Shown: in pieces, positions 40,801-45,767 of the stretch
Layout: each line of letters starts with the position of its first letter
How positions within the stretch are numbered: the first letter of the stretch is position 1
Origin: Azospirillum agricola
GTDB taxonomy: Bacteria; Pseudomonadota; Alphaproteobacteria; Azospirillales; Azospirillaceae
Assembly: GCF_017876095.1 (NCBI RefSeq)
Contig: NZ_JAGINM010000010.1
Location: 124,001 to 188,000 of the forward strand
Reading direction: 5' to 3'
Length of the DNA: 64,000 nucleotides
Notes under the pieces: model-generated
What the model saw: only the letters and a program-made list of their open reading frames with translations
What the model was told of the DNA's origin: nothing
Databases searched by the model: none
Position numbers and translations under genes: made by a program

Positions 40801-42105
40801 GGCGACGACCGCGTCGACGGCGGGGGCGGCAGCGACTACATCGAGGGCGGCAGCGGCGGCGACACGCTGTTCGGCGGCGACGGCAACGACACGCTGTTCG
40901 GCGGCGACGGCGCGGATTCCATCGAGGGTGGCGCCGGCAACGATTACATCCAGGGCGATGCCGGCGCCGACGAGCTTGCCGGCGGCCTCGGCAACGACAC
41001 GCTGTCCGGCGGGGCCGACGGCGACCGGCTGCATGGCGGCGACGGCAACGACATCCTCTTTGGCGAGGCCGGCAACGACACGCTGTCCGGTGGAGCCGGC
41101 GACGACGCCATCGATGGCGGTGCCGGCGACGATCTCGTGCTGTACGATGGCGGGCAGGACACCATCCTCGGCGGCGGAGGTTCCGACCTGCTGCTGATGG
41201 GCGAGGGCTTCACAGCCGAGAGCCTGTATTTCGCGCGTTTCGACGACAACCTCGTGCTGCGGTTCCGCGACCGGCCGGAGCAGATCGTCATCTCCAACCG
41301 CTTCAACGGGGCTGGCGACGGGGTGAACTATCTCCAGACGGTGCGCTTCGCCGATGGGCGGGAGGTGGACCTGTCCTCCCCCGCCCTGACGCTGGAGACC
41401 GTCGGCGGCAGCGCCGCGGAAGCGCTGCTGGGCTACGCGAACGGCGACCTCATCGACGGCCAGGGGGGCAACGACTTCCTGTCCGGCTATGGCGGCAACG
41501 ACACCCTGGTCGGTGGTCTCGGCCGTGACACGCTGCACGGCGGCGACGGCGACGACCTGCTGGACAGCCGTGCCGATCCGATCGGTTCGGGCTTCTCCGA
41601 CGAGGCCTATGGCGAGGCCGGCAACGACACGCTGTGGGGCGGCGGCGGCAACGACAGCCTGTCGGGCGGCGACGGCGACGACGACATGGACGGCGGGGCG
41701 GGCAACGACGTCCTGGCCGGCGGCACCGGCAACGACGTCTACCGGTTCGGCCGCGGCGGCGGCAGCGACCGCATCGTCGAGAACGACGCCGACGCCGGCA
41801 ACGATCGCCTGGTGTTCGGCGAGGGGATCGACCGGCACCAGCTGTGGCTTCGCAAGACCGGCAGCGATCTGGAGATCCAGGTCGTGGGGTCGGCCGACAA
41901 GGTCACGGTCGCCGGCTGGTACAGCGGCACCAGCCATCGCATGGACAGCATCGAGACCAGCGACGGCGCGGTGCTGGCGGATTCGATGGTGGACCAGCTG
42001 GTGCAGGCGATGGCGGGCTTCGCGCCGCCGGCGGCCGGCACGCTGAGCATCGAGGGCAGCGCCTATCCGCAGGTCGACAACGCCATCACCGCCGCGTGGC
42101 GGTGA
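22879..42105 (+). CDS. Giant RTX adhesin-like protein, 6408 residues
   Basis: A single uninterrupted frame starts with an ATG behind AGGGGGAAA. There is no signal peptide. Order of parts: RTX nonapeptide block (about 14-330); two cadherin-like/VCBS-type domains (about 353-545, with SNSAPVAADQTL and TFTYTPDADYAG); a second RTX block that echoes the first (about 573-895); about 15 tandem modules of 79 residues each headed by DYSASGAGVTVDLSAGTG (about 900-2078); about 15 modules of 88-101 residues carrying VLNHF and FADGT (about 2200-3610), resembling the hemolysin-type calcium-binding related domain; then RTX blocks alternating with 11 ARFGNDLHLRF / GRFNG modules (about 3610-6370). A distinct carbohydrate-binding-like segment interrupts at about 5070-5210. 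The end, TLSIEGSAYPQVDNAITAAWR without its first residue, fits a type I secretion signal. Export by the two preceding genes is expected. The likely role is surface adhesion or biofilm. Confidence 0.93.
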   Translation: MTDTPTTTAANQTLHGDWRAETLEGGAGNDTITSGGGGGMMDGGAGDDLLTGDWGNDTIRGGAGDDRLYGGSNNDYLDGGEGNDYLDGGTDANTLIGGDGNDTLVGNSASDRLDGGTGNDLVQAGGGDDSVWGGDGDDTVNADGGADWVDGGAGNDVLTGGDGNDTLLGGAGNDRLSDGNGWSNDWFDGGEGDDTIDGGYGSDTLIGGAGNDRLTVANDYNGDLLDGGDGDDTLTGGMGADTLLGGAGADLVQAGGGDDLATHVLSAQTGHDTMDGGAGNDRLRVQLASGQITAGIAADLVRLSDFVRQHGDDNQIFTGDALKLKASNWNALEVTVDGRVVDVGALAALVVVSNSAPVAADQTLHGREDTELAGSVGAVDADGDALSYAVADGPGHGRLRLAADGTFTYTPDADYAGADSFRIEVSDGRGGVASQTVTVALEEINDAPSAVFLSGGSVSGTAAAGTLVGTAHATDAEDGALTYSLADDAGGRFVIDAATGRITVAEGAVLDHDAAPTHAITVRVTDSGGLSTDSVLVIGVTGTGNDGVADVEGESPADERTREMTEAQAGTDDAVSGDWRAETLDGGAGNDTLNSGGGGGVLLGGAGDDALNGDWGDDTLRGGSGNDTLVGGAQSDSLSGGSGDDRLDGGSENDTLDGGSGNDTLLGGSNNDLLYGGLGDDYLDGGTDSDTLYGGAGNDTLIGGDNADLLDGGSGDDSITAGSGDDSIRGGAGNDTIDAGENADTIDGGSGDDVIDAGGGADRVTAGDGDDTVIGGGGDDWIDGGAGDDVLTGGEGADTLLGGAGNDRLGEGGSYWSNDRFDGGDGDDTIDGGYGSDTLIGGAGNDRLTVADDYNGDLLDGGDGADTLVGGSGADTLIGGAGNDVLAGGGGNNVLIGGDGIDTVDYSGETGAITVDLATGSVGHGGWMTDSLSGIERILAGSGADALTGGTGADSLSGGGGDDSLSGGTGDDWLEGGGGADVLTGGDGVDTVDYSASDAGVTVDLAAGTGNGGDAEGDRIAEVENVVGSVHDDRLTGDADANRLDGGEGDDLLTGGGGADTLIGGEGTDTADYSASDAGVTVDLSAGTGVGGDAEGDVLTGIENLTGSGHGDSLTGDAGANLIDGGAGDDTLAGLAGADTLVGGDGIDTADYSASDAGVTVDLSAGTGAGGDAEGDVLTGIENLTGSAHDDSLTGDDGDNRLDGGGGGDTLVGGLGADTLVGGDGIDTADYSASGAGVTVDLSAGTGAGGDAEGDSLTGVENIDGSDHDDYLTGDADANRLDGRGGNDTLAGLEGADTLIGGTGIDTADYSASGEGVTVSLADGTGGGGDAEGDVLTGIENLSGSAHDDRLTGDAGANLIDGGAGDDTLAGLEGADTLVGGDGIDTADYSASGAGVTVSLSAGTGSGGDAEGDSLSGIENITGSGHGDRLTGDGGANLIDGGEGDDTLVGGLGADTLVGGDGIDTADYSASGVGVTVDLSTGSGIGGDAEGDSLSGIENITGSTHGDRLTGDGGANLIDGGEGDDTLAGLDGADTLVGGDGIDTVDYSASGDGVTVDLSTGSGIGGDAEGDSLSGIENLTGSVHDDHLTGDAGTNLIDGGAGDDTLAGGAGADTLTGGDGTDTADYSASGAGVTVDLSAGTGAGGDAEGDVLTGVENLTGSGHDDRLTGDGGANRLDGGAGDDRLIGGAGADTLAGGAGIDTADYSASDAGVTVDLSAGTGLGGDAEGDSLTGVENIDGSDHDDYLTGDANANRLDGRGGNDTLAGLGGADTLVGGDGIDTADYSASGAGVTVSLAAGTGSGGDAQGDRLSGIENLTGSAHGDRLTGDGGANLIDGGAGNDTLVGGAGADTLIGGAGTDTADYSASGDSVTVDLAAGTGLGGTAEGDVLSGIENLVGSARNDVLTGDERNNVLKGGGGADTLTGGGGSDTADYSGSGAGVTVDLSAGTGLGGDAQGDVLSGIENLTGSGRDDRLTGDGGANRLDGGSGNDTLIGGAGADTLVGGAGLDTADYSASGVGVTVNLATGTGSGGDAQGDRLSGVEIVIGTGFADRLTGDGADNRLDGGGGADILSGGGGNDTLRILDDGFVSVDGGDGIDTLRFEGDRLSMVGADAGGVHGIEKLDLTGADRQVVILNEQGVLANGGGAPLWVTGDRDDLVTFKESGWRKTGSGILVDSVLYNSYGRGEAVVYVQDGVRMFGDLVVTGTSGDDTLTAPSGVGHVVVFGEGGDDTVKLGAGFRHEIAHLVRIDDDLHILFDAEGGPAGEDGYARDRVTIMGHFAPNGAEAAGDGSVRSIAFADGVVWPVWGDDLRMGTTGDDTIAIDAGFGTRTLHADGGENTIRFGADVTADDLRLSRLGDDLEIRIAGTDRSVRLFNHFSAEALAGAGNGGIQTIELADGTRWRVRGDDVVIGSTGDDSVVFGLEGGQGNNETILYGSGGTDTIRFALNVDPDRMRLIRDGDDLRITYGAGSDVWVVKNHFDGNPDGYASIRFGDGTAWAIDNTRLIAGTGGDESFTVQKGLGERVLAAGGGRDGLVLGAGIDPADVALRRVGDTLVLEIAGTTDRVTVLNHFNGTGAGNGGLATVAFADGTVWSVDAGHGFRIGGDTADVFTVNAGDGAVSLFAGKGFDSLKFGAGVATDKLEFVREGDNLIVSVRGTADRITVLNHFSTDWGASALENVVVGGRNWSLSGTNILIGGSGDDSFTLTPGSGARIVLPGTGNDRITIGEGIDKASLKIQRVGDDLVVTVNGLGDSLTVLNHFSGGASGGVHTIRFLDGAVWNIWGHEIRVGGSSTETFTFEPGIGHVSLYPGGGTDRLRMGTGFDSLATVARRVGDDLQIVLGDGADVVTVLNHFLGNAARDIAFADGTLWTVGGANVRIGSDADNVFVLNPGMGNVTVYPGGQSSGDRIEVAPGIDPGSVRLTRVGADLRVTAGGDTMTIVNHFAPGGVVAIPEIVFPNGVIWPIASTTIHIGGTGPETIRDASIIYPGAPGQHLQLDADPGTTRVVRVGNDLHIHIEGRPDAIVVVNHFTLNGIGDIAFDNGTTWNIQGGKVLIGGSGHDEYLIQRGMGDMIVYPDSNGDDSLRFVDTVDGSKIRVARDGVNLRITVDGTADSLTIVNHFAGAPLKSLTRPDGSVLHLTGDTLVFGGAGRDTFLIGPDSGSKTIYAQGGDTVKLDGIDSTEVRFVRTGSDLELFIDRTGQVVTVLNYFGAIGQLEFDDGRTFDLSSPFTLIGGGGGDRFQIGKTGPARQEIHAGGGGSQIIFGPDVGPGDVTLARDGTDLVVVFIGSGRTVRIVNQFVAPTDGVSRGLDAVSFTGGVTWDVVGDNVLFGEMGTDSFTVLPGQGRQYIFAGGGTDALSFGPGIDPALVRMERIGVDLHFYTDDGSIDLIAVNHFGPTGVAGAGSGLGTVTFEGGQSWAIGGNGILIGSRGNSNFVVGAGAGPTTIHPAGDAVNQLSFGAGVPPANLRLVRIHDDLRITSADGAINVLVVNHFQNQLDRVTFTSGAPWNLGSGHVWIGGDGPSVFQLDDSGADQTVFPGDGDTVGLPGGLDWRDVVLTRSGGDLVVVVRATGQRIVVVNHFSATDGTTGLAGLTFADGTTLPLGELAVLGGTGGDLLTGTATDDVLLGQDGDDRLSGGAGNDTLIGGIGNDTLDGGAGNDVYVYRAGDGRDLLMDSSGLDTIEMGPGIDRDGIYFARFGNDLHIRFRNSATDEIVVVGRFNAAGDGTAYVERIAFANGTSFDLTRTDIALETVATSAAEYLQGYNVGDRIVGGAGNDTILGYAGNDTLIGGTGADSLDGGAGDDLIDGRDDATGGDVAYGRDGNDTIHGGGGADILFGGTGNDSIEGGAGNDSIDGEDGDDELSGGDGADTIYGRAGNDTLAGGAGNDTLYSGTGDDLIRYGGGSDTVTNEGGSDVLEMGPGIARSDVYFARFGNDLYVRFRGSSEQIILTGRFNAAGDGASFVQTLRFADGSTLDLASQTLALETVATNASEKLEGYNVGDLIQGLAGNDTVYGYAGDDTLDGGAGNDFLYAGAGNDSVEGGDGADVLNGDQGDDTLSGGTGTDSLHGDAGDDSLDGGDGADFLSGGDGADILNGGEGNDTLDGGDGNDTLTGGGGTDTLFTGLGDDLIRFDGGRETITNAGGQDVLEIGGGLAVGDLYLARFGNDLHLRFRNRSDEVVLVNRFNGAGDGASYVQTLRFADGTLVDITAQDLVLDTVATDAAEKLEGYNANDTIQGLGGSDTIYGYAGDDRLDGGAGNDILFGGAGADHLLGGAGADRLEGGDGDDTLDGGADNDLHYGGAGNDVIAGGDGNDYAEGGDGDDTATGGAGNDTLYGDAGDDSLSGGTGDDALYGGAGNDTLEGGAGANSIQTGLGDDLVRHSGGRDVIGNEGGQDVLEIREGLATADLYYARFGNDLHLRFRNAIDEIVLVGRFNGALDGASYVQTLRFADGTLVDITAQDLKIETVATAANETLEGYNVGDSIQGADGNDTVYGYAGDDTLDGGTGNDQLYGGVGNDTLLGGAGADRLEGGDGDDLLQGGDGNDSLVGGAGDDTLEGGLGADQIHGGAGNDLIDNRNDTGTGASANVAYGEAGDDTILGGDGGETFSGGDGNDSLVGNAGNDWLEGNAGNDRLDGGAGNDSLQGGDGDDTLEGGLGTNTILTGLGDDLIRHSGGRDIITNEGGRDVLEIREGLAAADLYYARFGNDLHLRFRNAADEIVLVGRFNGALDGASYVQTLRFADGTLVDITAPDLKIETVATAANETLEGYNVGDSIQGTGGNDTIHGYAGDDTLDGGVGNDTLYGYAGADLLLGGDGGDRLEGGDGDDSIEGGAGDDTLLGDAGNDTLVGGAGNDVVYGGSGANLIRFTGGQDSVYNTGGADVIELAGAFAPGALYFARFGNDLHVRFSGVADEVIVKGRFNGNGNGANYAQTLRFADGTLVDLTRPDLVIATTGTGASEKLEGYNVGDVIDGGAGNDTIYGYGGADTLTGGAGYNNLYGGDGNDILDGRAGAADNLYGEAGNDTLYGGAGGDGLRGGAGEDSVDGGGGNDIAFGGDGDDTITGGAGEDRLWGDEFSTTGNEVITVRIRMGAHNVYYWPKVVVTLDGVVLMNGIVDVLYSTLASDGNTMIYSGNMRDYTFTVRDRSEADRLQIHVVDETGGWNRAKKAVYVGGIEINGYPIGANGYIWETYGDGVWDLNSVLPSPSPSEPAGNDIVAGGDGNDAVNGGVGDDSLDGGTGNDTILGGAGNDTIKGGTGSDEMHGGAGNDLIDNRDDPSAANINDQSYGGTGNDTIYGGGGVDLVYGGGDDDLIDGGGGADQLYGEGGDDSIFGGDGADALYGQAGNDTLDGGAGNDVIDGGAGDDLIRYAGPGAGEDSVIGGGGSDVLELGAGLARDQLYVSRIGNDLHLNFRDTGDRIVVVGRFNGNSDADGANFVQTLRFADGTEVDLTAQDIGLETHGQAASETLRGYKSGDRIDGGAGNDTILGYGGNDTLEGGDGNDSLEGGEGNDSLSGDAGNDTLFGGAGDDTLTGGAGANAIDGGAGNDTVVYGGGADTIVGGGGNDVLVFGEGYTVAGLRMERFGKDLHLVFDSAAQRIVVANRFALTGTADGTDYIQTLRFADGSEVDLARPDLVIRTIDSDVGHTLYGYNAGDVIRGSGGTDAIYGYGGDDTLHGGAGADLLYGGDGNDLIDGRDDTASADTAYGEDGNDTLYGGALGDALYGGDGDDLLDGGTGDDSLVGGAGADVLIGGVGKDTLQGGADDDRLDGGDGNDSLFGEDGNDTLAGGLGANWIVTGAGDDVVLYQGGQDTVTGGGGNDILDFAEGFDAAALRFERYGKDLHVLFQGRTERIVIANRFNGNGNGANYLQTLRFADQSTYDLTRPDLVIDTRDDDVARTLEGYNANDTIRGSGGNDAIFGYDGDDHLYGGAGSDVVRGGNGNDFIDSSDDTASRDSLYGEAGDDTLLGGGGGDSLYGGDGDDRVDGGGGSDYIEGGSGGDTLFGGDGNDTLFGGDGADSIEGGAGNDYIQGDAGADELAGGLGNDTLSGGADGDRLHGGDGNDILFGEAGNDTLSGGAGDDAIDGGAGDDLVLYDGGQDTILGGGGSDLLLMGEGFTAESLYFARFDDNLVLRFRDRPEQIVISNRFNGAGDGVNYLQTVRFADGREVDLSSPALTLETVGGSAAEALLGYANGDLIDGQGGNDFLSGYGGNDTLVGGLGRDTLHGGDGDDLLDSRADPIGSGFSDEAYGEAGNDTLWGGGGNDSLSGGDGDDDMDGGAGNDVLAGGTGNDVYRFGRGGGSDRIVENDADAGNDRLVFGEGIDRHQLWLRKTGSDLEIQVVGSADKVTVAGWYSGTSHRMDSIETSDGAVLADSMVDQLVQAMAGFAPPAAGTLSIEGSAYPQVDNAITAAWR
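25577..29110 (+). repeat. Tandem 237-bp (79-aa) modules in the RTX gene
   Basis: A module beginning near the DYSAS motif recurs at almost exactly 237-base steps (for example 25855, 26092, 26329, 26566, 26803, 27040 through 28462), with one shortened step of 210 bases after 28462. There are about 15 copies. Each carries a beta-strand pair (GVTVDLSAGTG), a GIENLTGS segment and two or three RTX nonapeptides. Confidence 0.85.
29450..33690 (+). repeat. About 15 NHF modules in the RTX gene
   Basis: Modules of 264-303 bases share LRRVGDDL, VTVLNHF and IxFADGTVW. NHF or variants (GHF, NYF, NQF) occur at about 29704, 29998, 30301, 30583, 30871, 31147, 31429, 31696, 31954, 32227, 32491, 32758, 33046, 33340 and 33604. 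The copies are diverged, so this array is older than the 237-bp one. Confidence 0.75.
36050..37205 (+). repeat. Recent internal duplication in the RTX gene
   Basis: About 270 bases starting near 36058 recur nearly unchanged near 36931, about 875 bases later. Both encode VLEIREGLA, ADLYYARFGNDLHLRFRNA and GRFNGALDGASYVQTLRFA with only a few substitutions, while other modules of the same class differ much more. Confidence 0.7.
38092..38510 (+). other. Non-RTX inserted domain, carbohydrate-binding-like
   Basis: This in-frame segment of the giant gene (about residues 5072-5210) has none of the Gly/Asp repeats around it. It reads as an immunoglobulin-like beta sandwich: TTGNEVITVRIRMGAH, VVVTLDGVVLMNG, a DYTFTVRDRSEADRLQIHVV strand, then KKAVYVGGIEINGYPI and a Pro/Ser linker. 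The order of strands and the YVGGIEING end resemble calcium-dependent xylan-binding modules of the CBM36/60 type. The assignment is by pattern only. Confidence 0.45.
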
Positions 42106-42132
42106 TCCGGCGCGGCCGGTTCGGAAGGACAA

Positions 42133-42172
42133 GGGACGCCGCCGGCCATCGATGCATGGCCGGCGGCGTCCC
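42133..42172. terminator. Bidirectional terminator between RTX gene and export operon
   Basis: GGGACGCCGCCGGCCAT (42133-42149) pairs perfectly with 42156-42172 across a 6-base loop, a 17-bp stem. It lies between the stops of the convergent RTX (42105) and cyclic-nucleotide-binding (42249) genes. A T-run is lacking on both sides. Confidence 0.7.
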
Positions 42173-42248
42173 GCCTTGACCGGCAGGGAGCCGTCCGCAC
42201 CTCATGGCTTCATCGGGACGAGGACCTTCATCGGGACAAGGACCGCCG

Positions 42249-42791
42249 TCAGGCGGGAGCCCCCATCAGCGTCTTCAGCATGCGGTCGAAGCGCGCGCCG
42301 GCGAGCGAGACCTGATCGAGCAGCCCCTCGTCCAGCTCGTCCTCCATGATGGCGCCGGCCGCCATGGCCTGCCCCTTGCCGTAGGCCAGCCGGTCCACCG
42401 TGCCGCGCAGGCGGTCGGCCAGGAAGATGGCGAGCGCCTTGTAGAAGCGCCCGGCGAAGCCGCCGTCGGTCCGCAGCCGCGCCTCGACGTCGCGGCGGTT
42501 CAGCGCCAGGGCGATGCAGCGACCGTCGGCCGACACGGTGGCCGAGGGTGGCGCCGAATCGACGAAGGAAACCTCGCCGATCACCTCGCCGCTGCCCAGC
42601 CGGGCGACGGTGCCGACCCCGGCGACCTCCACCAGGGCGTGGCCCTCCAGCACGATGTAGAGCTGCTCGGCGGGCTGGCCCTGGCGGACCAGCGCGTGGC
42701 CGTCGCCGACGTCCAGCCGTTTGCCGGCCCGCGCCATCCACTCGATGTCCTCGTCGCTGAGATTGCCCAGGATGTACAGCACCTTGCGCAT
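42249..42791 (-). CDS. Stand-alone cyclic-nucleotide-binding-domain protein
   Basis: The product has 180 residues. Residues about 15-130 form a Crp/cNMP-type beta roll: VRQGQPAEQLYIVLEGHALV, then the phosphate-binding cassette region GEVIGEVSFVDSAPPSATVSA. The usual Arg of the cassette is replaced (APPSATV in place of xRxAT/S), so nucleotide affinity is uncertain. The C-terminal 50 residues are helical without a DNA-binding helix-turn-helix, so it is not a transcription factor of the Crp type. It is the last gene of the minus-strand operon, 23 bases after the ABC stop. Small cNMP-domain proteins recur beside NHLM-type exporters, where they may gate transport. Confidence 0.8.
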   Translation of the reverse strand: MRKVLYILGNLSDEDIEWMARAGKRLDVGDGHALVRQGQPAEQLYIVLEGHALVEVAGVGTVARLGSGEVIGEVSFVDSAPPSATVSADGRCIALALNRRDVEARLRTDGGFAGRFYKALAIFLADRLRGTVDRLAYGKGQAMAAGAIMEDELDEGLLDQVSLAGARFDRMLKTLMGAPA

Positions 42792-42814
42792 GATCGTTCC
42801 CCTCCCCCGCCTTC

Positions 42815-45754
42815 CTAGAGCAATTGCCGGCTGGCCAGCCTTCTGAAAGGTCCGTCCACGGCCATCAGATCCTCGCCACGCCCCGACTGGACCAGCCGCC
42901 CGCCCTCCAGCACGAAGACGCGGTCGACGTCGCGGATTGTGCTGAGCCGGTGGGCGATCACCACGCGGGTGACGCTGAGCTTGGCGAGCGACGCCGTCAC
43001 CACCGCCTGGGTGCGGTTGTCGAGCGCGCTCGTCGCCTCGTCCAGCAGCAGGATGCGCGGGCGGTGGACCAGCGCGCGGGCGATCATCAGGCGCTGGCGC
43101 TGCCCGCCCGACAGGGTGCCGCCGCCGTCCATCAGCACCGTGTGCATGCCCATCGGCATCGCCTCGATGTCCTGGTCGAGCCCGACCAGCCGGGCGGCGT
43201 GCCAGGCGTCGTCGAGGCCGAGCGGAGCGGTGCCGACGATGTTCTGGAACAGGCTGCCGGCGGTGACCCGGCCGTTCTGGAGCACGACGCCGATCTGCCG
43301 GCGCACCGCGGCCAGATCCAGCCGTTCCGCCGCCCGGCCGTCGAAGAAGACCTCGCCCCGGTCCGGCCGCTCGAACCCAAGCAGCAGGCGCAGCAGGGTG
43401 GATTTGCCGCTGCCGGACGCGCCGACGACGGCGACGAACTCACCCGGCTCGATCGACAGGCTGAGATCGTGCAGCACGAACGGCGCGTCGGGGCCATAGC
43501 GGAAGGCGACACGGCTGAGCGACACGCCGCCGGCCAGATCGCCCGGCGCGTCGCGGCCCGCCGGCACCTCGGGAGCCGTGTCGAGGATGGGCCGCGCGCG
43601 CTCCAGCAGCGGCAGGATGGTCAGGCTCCTGGTCAGCGCCTGCGCCATCGCGGTCAGCGAGGCGAGCAACTGCCCGAAGGCGGTGGTGAAGGCGAGGAAG
43701 CTGCCGGTCGAGAAGGGATCCGGCGGCGCCTCGCCGGGGGTGGCGGCCAGCGCTTGCAGCGCCTGCTCCTTCGCGTCGGATTCCATCAGCAGGGCGACGG
43801 CGGCGAAGACGGCGACCGACGCCAGGGTCGGAAAGGCGGCGTGGAAGCTCTCCAGCGCGTTGGCGTAGCGCTGGGCGGCGACGGCGCGGGCCTTCTGCCC
43901 GGTGAAGCCGCGCGCCCATTCGGCCATGGCGCGCGGCTCGGCGGCGGCGACGCGCAGCTTGCCGATGCCGACGATCAGTTGCAGCACCAGCCCGTCGAGC
44001 CGGCCCTGGCGGCGGATGTGCTCGCGCTCGTGGCGGAGCTGGCCGTAGGACAGCACCCCCGTCACCAGCGCCGAGAGCAGCGCCATCCCCCCCGCCAGCA
44101 GGGCGAGGCGCGCGTCGTAGACCAGCAGCAGGCCGAGGCTGACCAGCCCGAAGACCGAGCCGAGCAGTCCGGCCATGGTGCTCGCCGCCAGGATCTCGCG
44201 CACCGTCTGGAGCCCCAGCGTGCGGTCGGCGAGGTCGCCCGCCGTGAAGCGGCGGAAGAAGCCGACCGGCAGGGCGAGCAGCCGGTCCATGAAGGCCGCC
44301 TGCATCGTCCCGTCGATCCGGCTTTCCAGCCGCAGCACCGCCAGTGTCTTGACCAGATCGAAGGCGGCCCCGCCGACGGCGGCGGCAACCAGCCCGGCGA
44401 TGACGAAGGCGAGCTGCCCATGCTCGGCGCGCGGGATGATGTCGTCGAACAGGAGGCCGGTGGCGACCGGGGTCAGCAGCGCCAACAGCGCCCCGCCCAG
44501 CCCACACAGCGCCAGCCGCAGACCGTCGCCGCCGAGGCCGCGCAGGGGGAAGCGGATCGCCTCCATCGCCGACACCGCGCGGGCCGGCAGCGGGCGGTAG
44601 ACGTGGAGGGCGTCGGGGGCGAGCTGCCCGGCGATGGAGGCAGTGACGCGGCGGCTGTCGGCGGCGGACCGCATCGTGAAGCCGGTGGGGCCGGGCAGCA
44701 GGGCGACGGGCTGCCGCTCCGCGCCCAGCCAGCCGAGCATCGCCACGCCCTCCACCCGCCACCAGCCCTCGCGCAGCAGAACCTTGCGGCTGCGCAGCCG
44801 CGCTGCGGCGAGCAGGCCGCTCAGGCGGGCGGCGGGGGTGGCGCCGTCCTGGCCGGCGTCCGGGCGCGGCGGGGGATCGATCACCCCGATGTGGGCCATT
44901 ACGGCCGCCAGCGCCGTCGCCAGCGGGTCGCCGCTGTCGGGAAGCGGGGCGGTGTCGGGGACCGCGCCGTCGACCAGCCCGCTCATGCCGCCCAGCGCCT
45001 GTGCCAGCGCGTCGCGCGAGGAGTCGTGGCTGCGCCGGACCCGCTGCGCCTCCTGGTCCGCCTGGGTGGAGACGCGCGTCCCGATGCGGTCGAGCACCAG
45101 CGCGTGGAAGCGGTCGAGCGCCGGCCACAGCTGCGGCGCGTCGGGCCAGGCCTCGGCCAGCGACAGGGTGGCGCCGGTCGCCGTTTCGATCCAGGACCGT
45201 TCGGTCAGCGGCAGCGGTGGGGCGCCCGCCGGAAGGGCGGGACCGCCGAGCCAGGAGGCCGCGCCCTCCTCCACCCGCAGCCACAGCGGGCGGCGGGGGG
45301 CGGCGTGCAGGCGCGCGGCGGGATCGAGGCGATGCGTGCCCGGTTCGGCGACACGGTCGGGCCAGACGGCTTCGCCGCCGGTGGCGGCGTCGGTCAGCCG
45401 CAGGATCCAGGCTTCGGCGCGCGGCTGGAAATCGCCGGCGGCCGCCAGCTCCCGGCGGTCGACGCCGCGCAGCCGGGCGCCGATCGAGCCGATCGCGACC
45501 AGCGCCGTGCCGCCTTGCGTGGGCGTGCCGAACAGCACGGCGCCGGCCTCGGCACGGAACAGGTGGTGGCGGCGTCCGACCGGAACGCCGTCCTTCAGCG
45601 CGACGTGGAAGAGGTCGGCGTAGCCATCCTCCAGCCGCCAGCCGAGCGCCGGATCGTTGAGCAGCAGCGGCCGGTGGTTGCCGCCCTCGACCAGGATCGG
45701 GGCGGTGGGGACGTCGGCGGCGGCGGAATGGTCGAGGATGAGGTCTGGCTTCAT
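42815..45754 (-). CDS. NHLM-type export ABC transporter, permease/ATPase (second subunit)
   Basis: The product has 979 residues, far longer than an ordinary ABC exporter half. The first 380 residues are a soluble region without C39 protease motifs, typical of the second ABC protein of NHLM (nitrile-hydratase-leader microcin) systems. Membrane helices occupy about 410-690. The ATPase domain has Walker A VVGASGSGKSTLLR (about 770-785), LSGGQRQRLMIARAL (about 880) and ILLLDEATSALDN, with the switch histidine in IAHRLST. It starts 13 bases after the peptidase-ABC stop. It probably forms a heterodimer with that protein. The N-terminal region may sense a ligand or dock the substrate; this is not known. 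Confidence 0.88.
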   Translation of the reverse strand: MKPDLILDHSAAADVPTAPILVEGGNHRPLLLNDPALGWRLEDGYADLFHVALKDGVPVGRRHHLFRAEAGAVLFGTPTQGGTALVAIGSIGARLRGVDRRELAAAGDFQPRAEAWILRLTDAATGGEAVWPDRVAEPGTHRLDPAARLHAAPRRPLWLRVEEGAASWLGGPALPAGAPPLPLTERSWIETATGATLSLAEAWPDAPQLWPALDRFHALVLDRIGTRVSTQADQEAQRVRRSHDSSRDALAQALGGMSGLVDGAVPDTAPLPDSGDPLATALAAVMAHIGVIDPPPRPDAGQDGATPAARLSGLLAAARLRSRKVLLREGWWRVEGVAMLGWLGAERQPVALLPGPTGFTMRSAADSRRVTASIAGQLAPDALHVYRPLPARAVSAMEAIRFPLRGLGGDGLRLALCGLGGALLALLTPVATGLLFDDIIPRAEHGQLAFVIAGLVAAAVGGAAFDLVKTLAVLRLESRIDGTMQAAFMDRLLALPVGFFRRFTAGDLADRTLGLQTVREILAASTMAGLLGSVFGLVSLGLLLVYDARLALLAGGMALLSALVTGVLSYGQLRHEREHIRRQGRLDGLVLQLIVGIGKLRVAAAEPRAMAEWARGFTGQKARAVAAQRYANALESFHAAFPTLASVAVFAAVALLMESDAKEQALQALAATPGEAPPDPFSTGSFLAFTTAFGQLLASLTAMAQALTRSLTILPLLERARPILDTAPEVPAGRDAPGDLAGGVSLSRVAFRYGPDAPFVLHDLSLSIEPGEFVAVVGASGSGKSTLLRLLLGFERPDRGEVFFDGRAAERLDLAAVRRQIGVVLQNGRVTAGSLFQNIVGTAPLGLDDAWHAARLVGLDQDIEAMPMGMHTVLMDGGGTLSGGQRQRLMIARALVHRPRILLLDEATSALDNRTQAVVTASLAKLSVTRVVIAHRLSTIRDVDRVFVLEGGRLVQSGRGEDLMAVDGPFRRLASRQLL

Positions 45755-45767
45755 GCGGACACAGCCC

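Noticed and set aside
22879..42105. RTX repeat DNA considered as a possible CRISPR or minisatellite array
   Set aside because: The repeats keep one open frame throughout with synonymous variation, so they are protein repeats under coding constraint.
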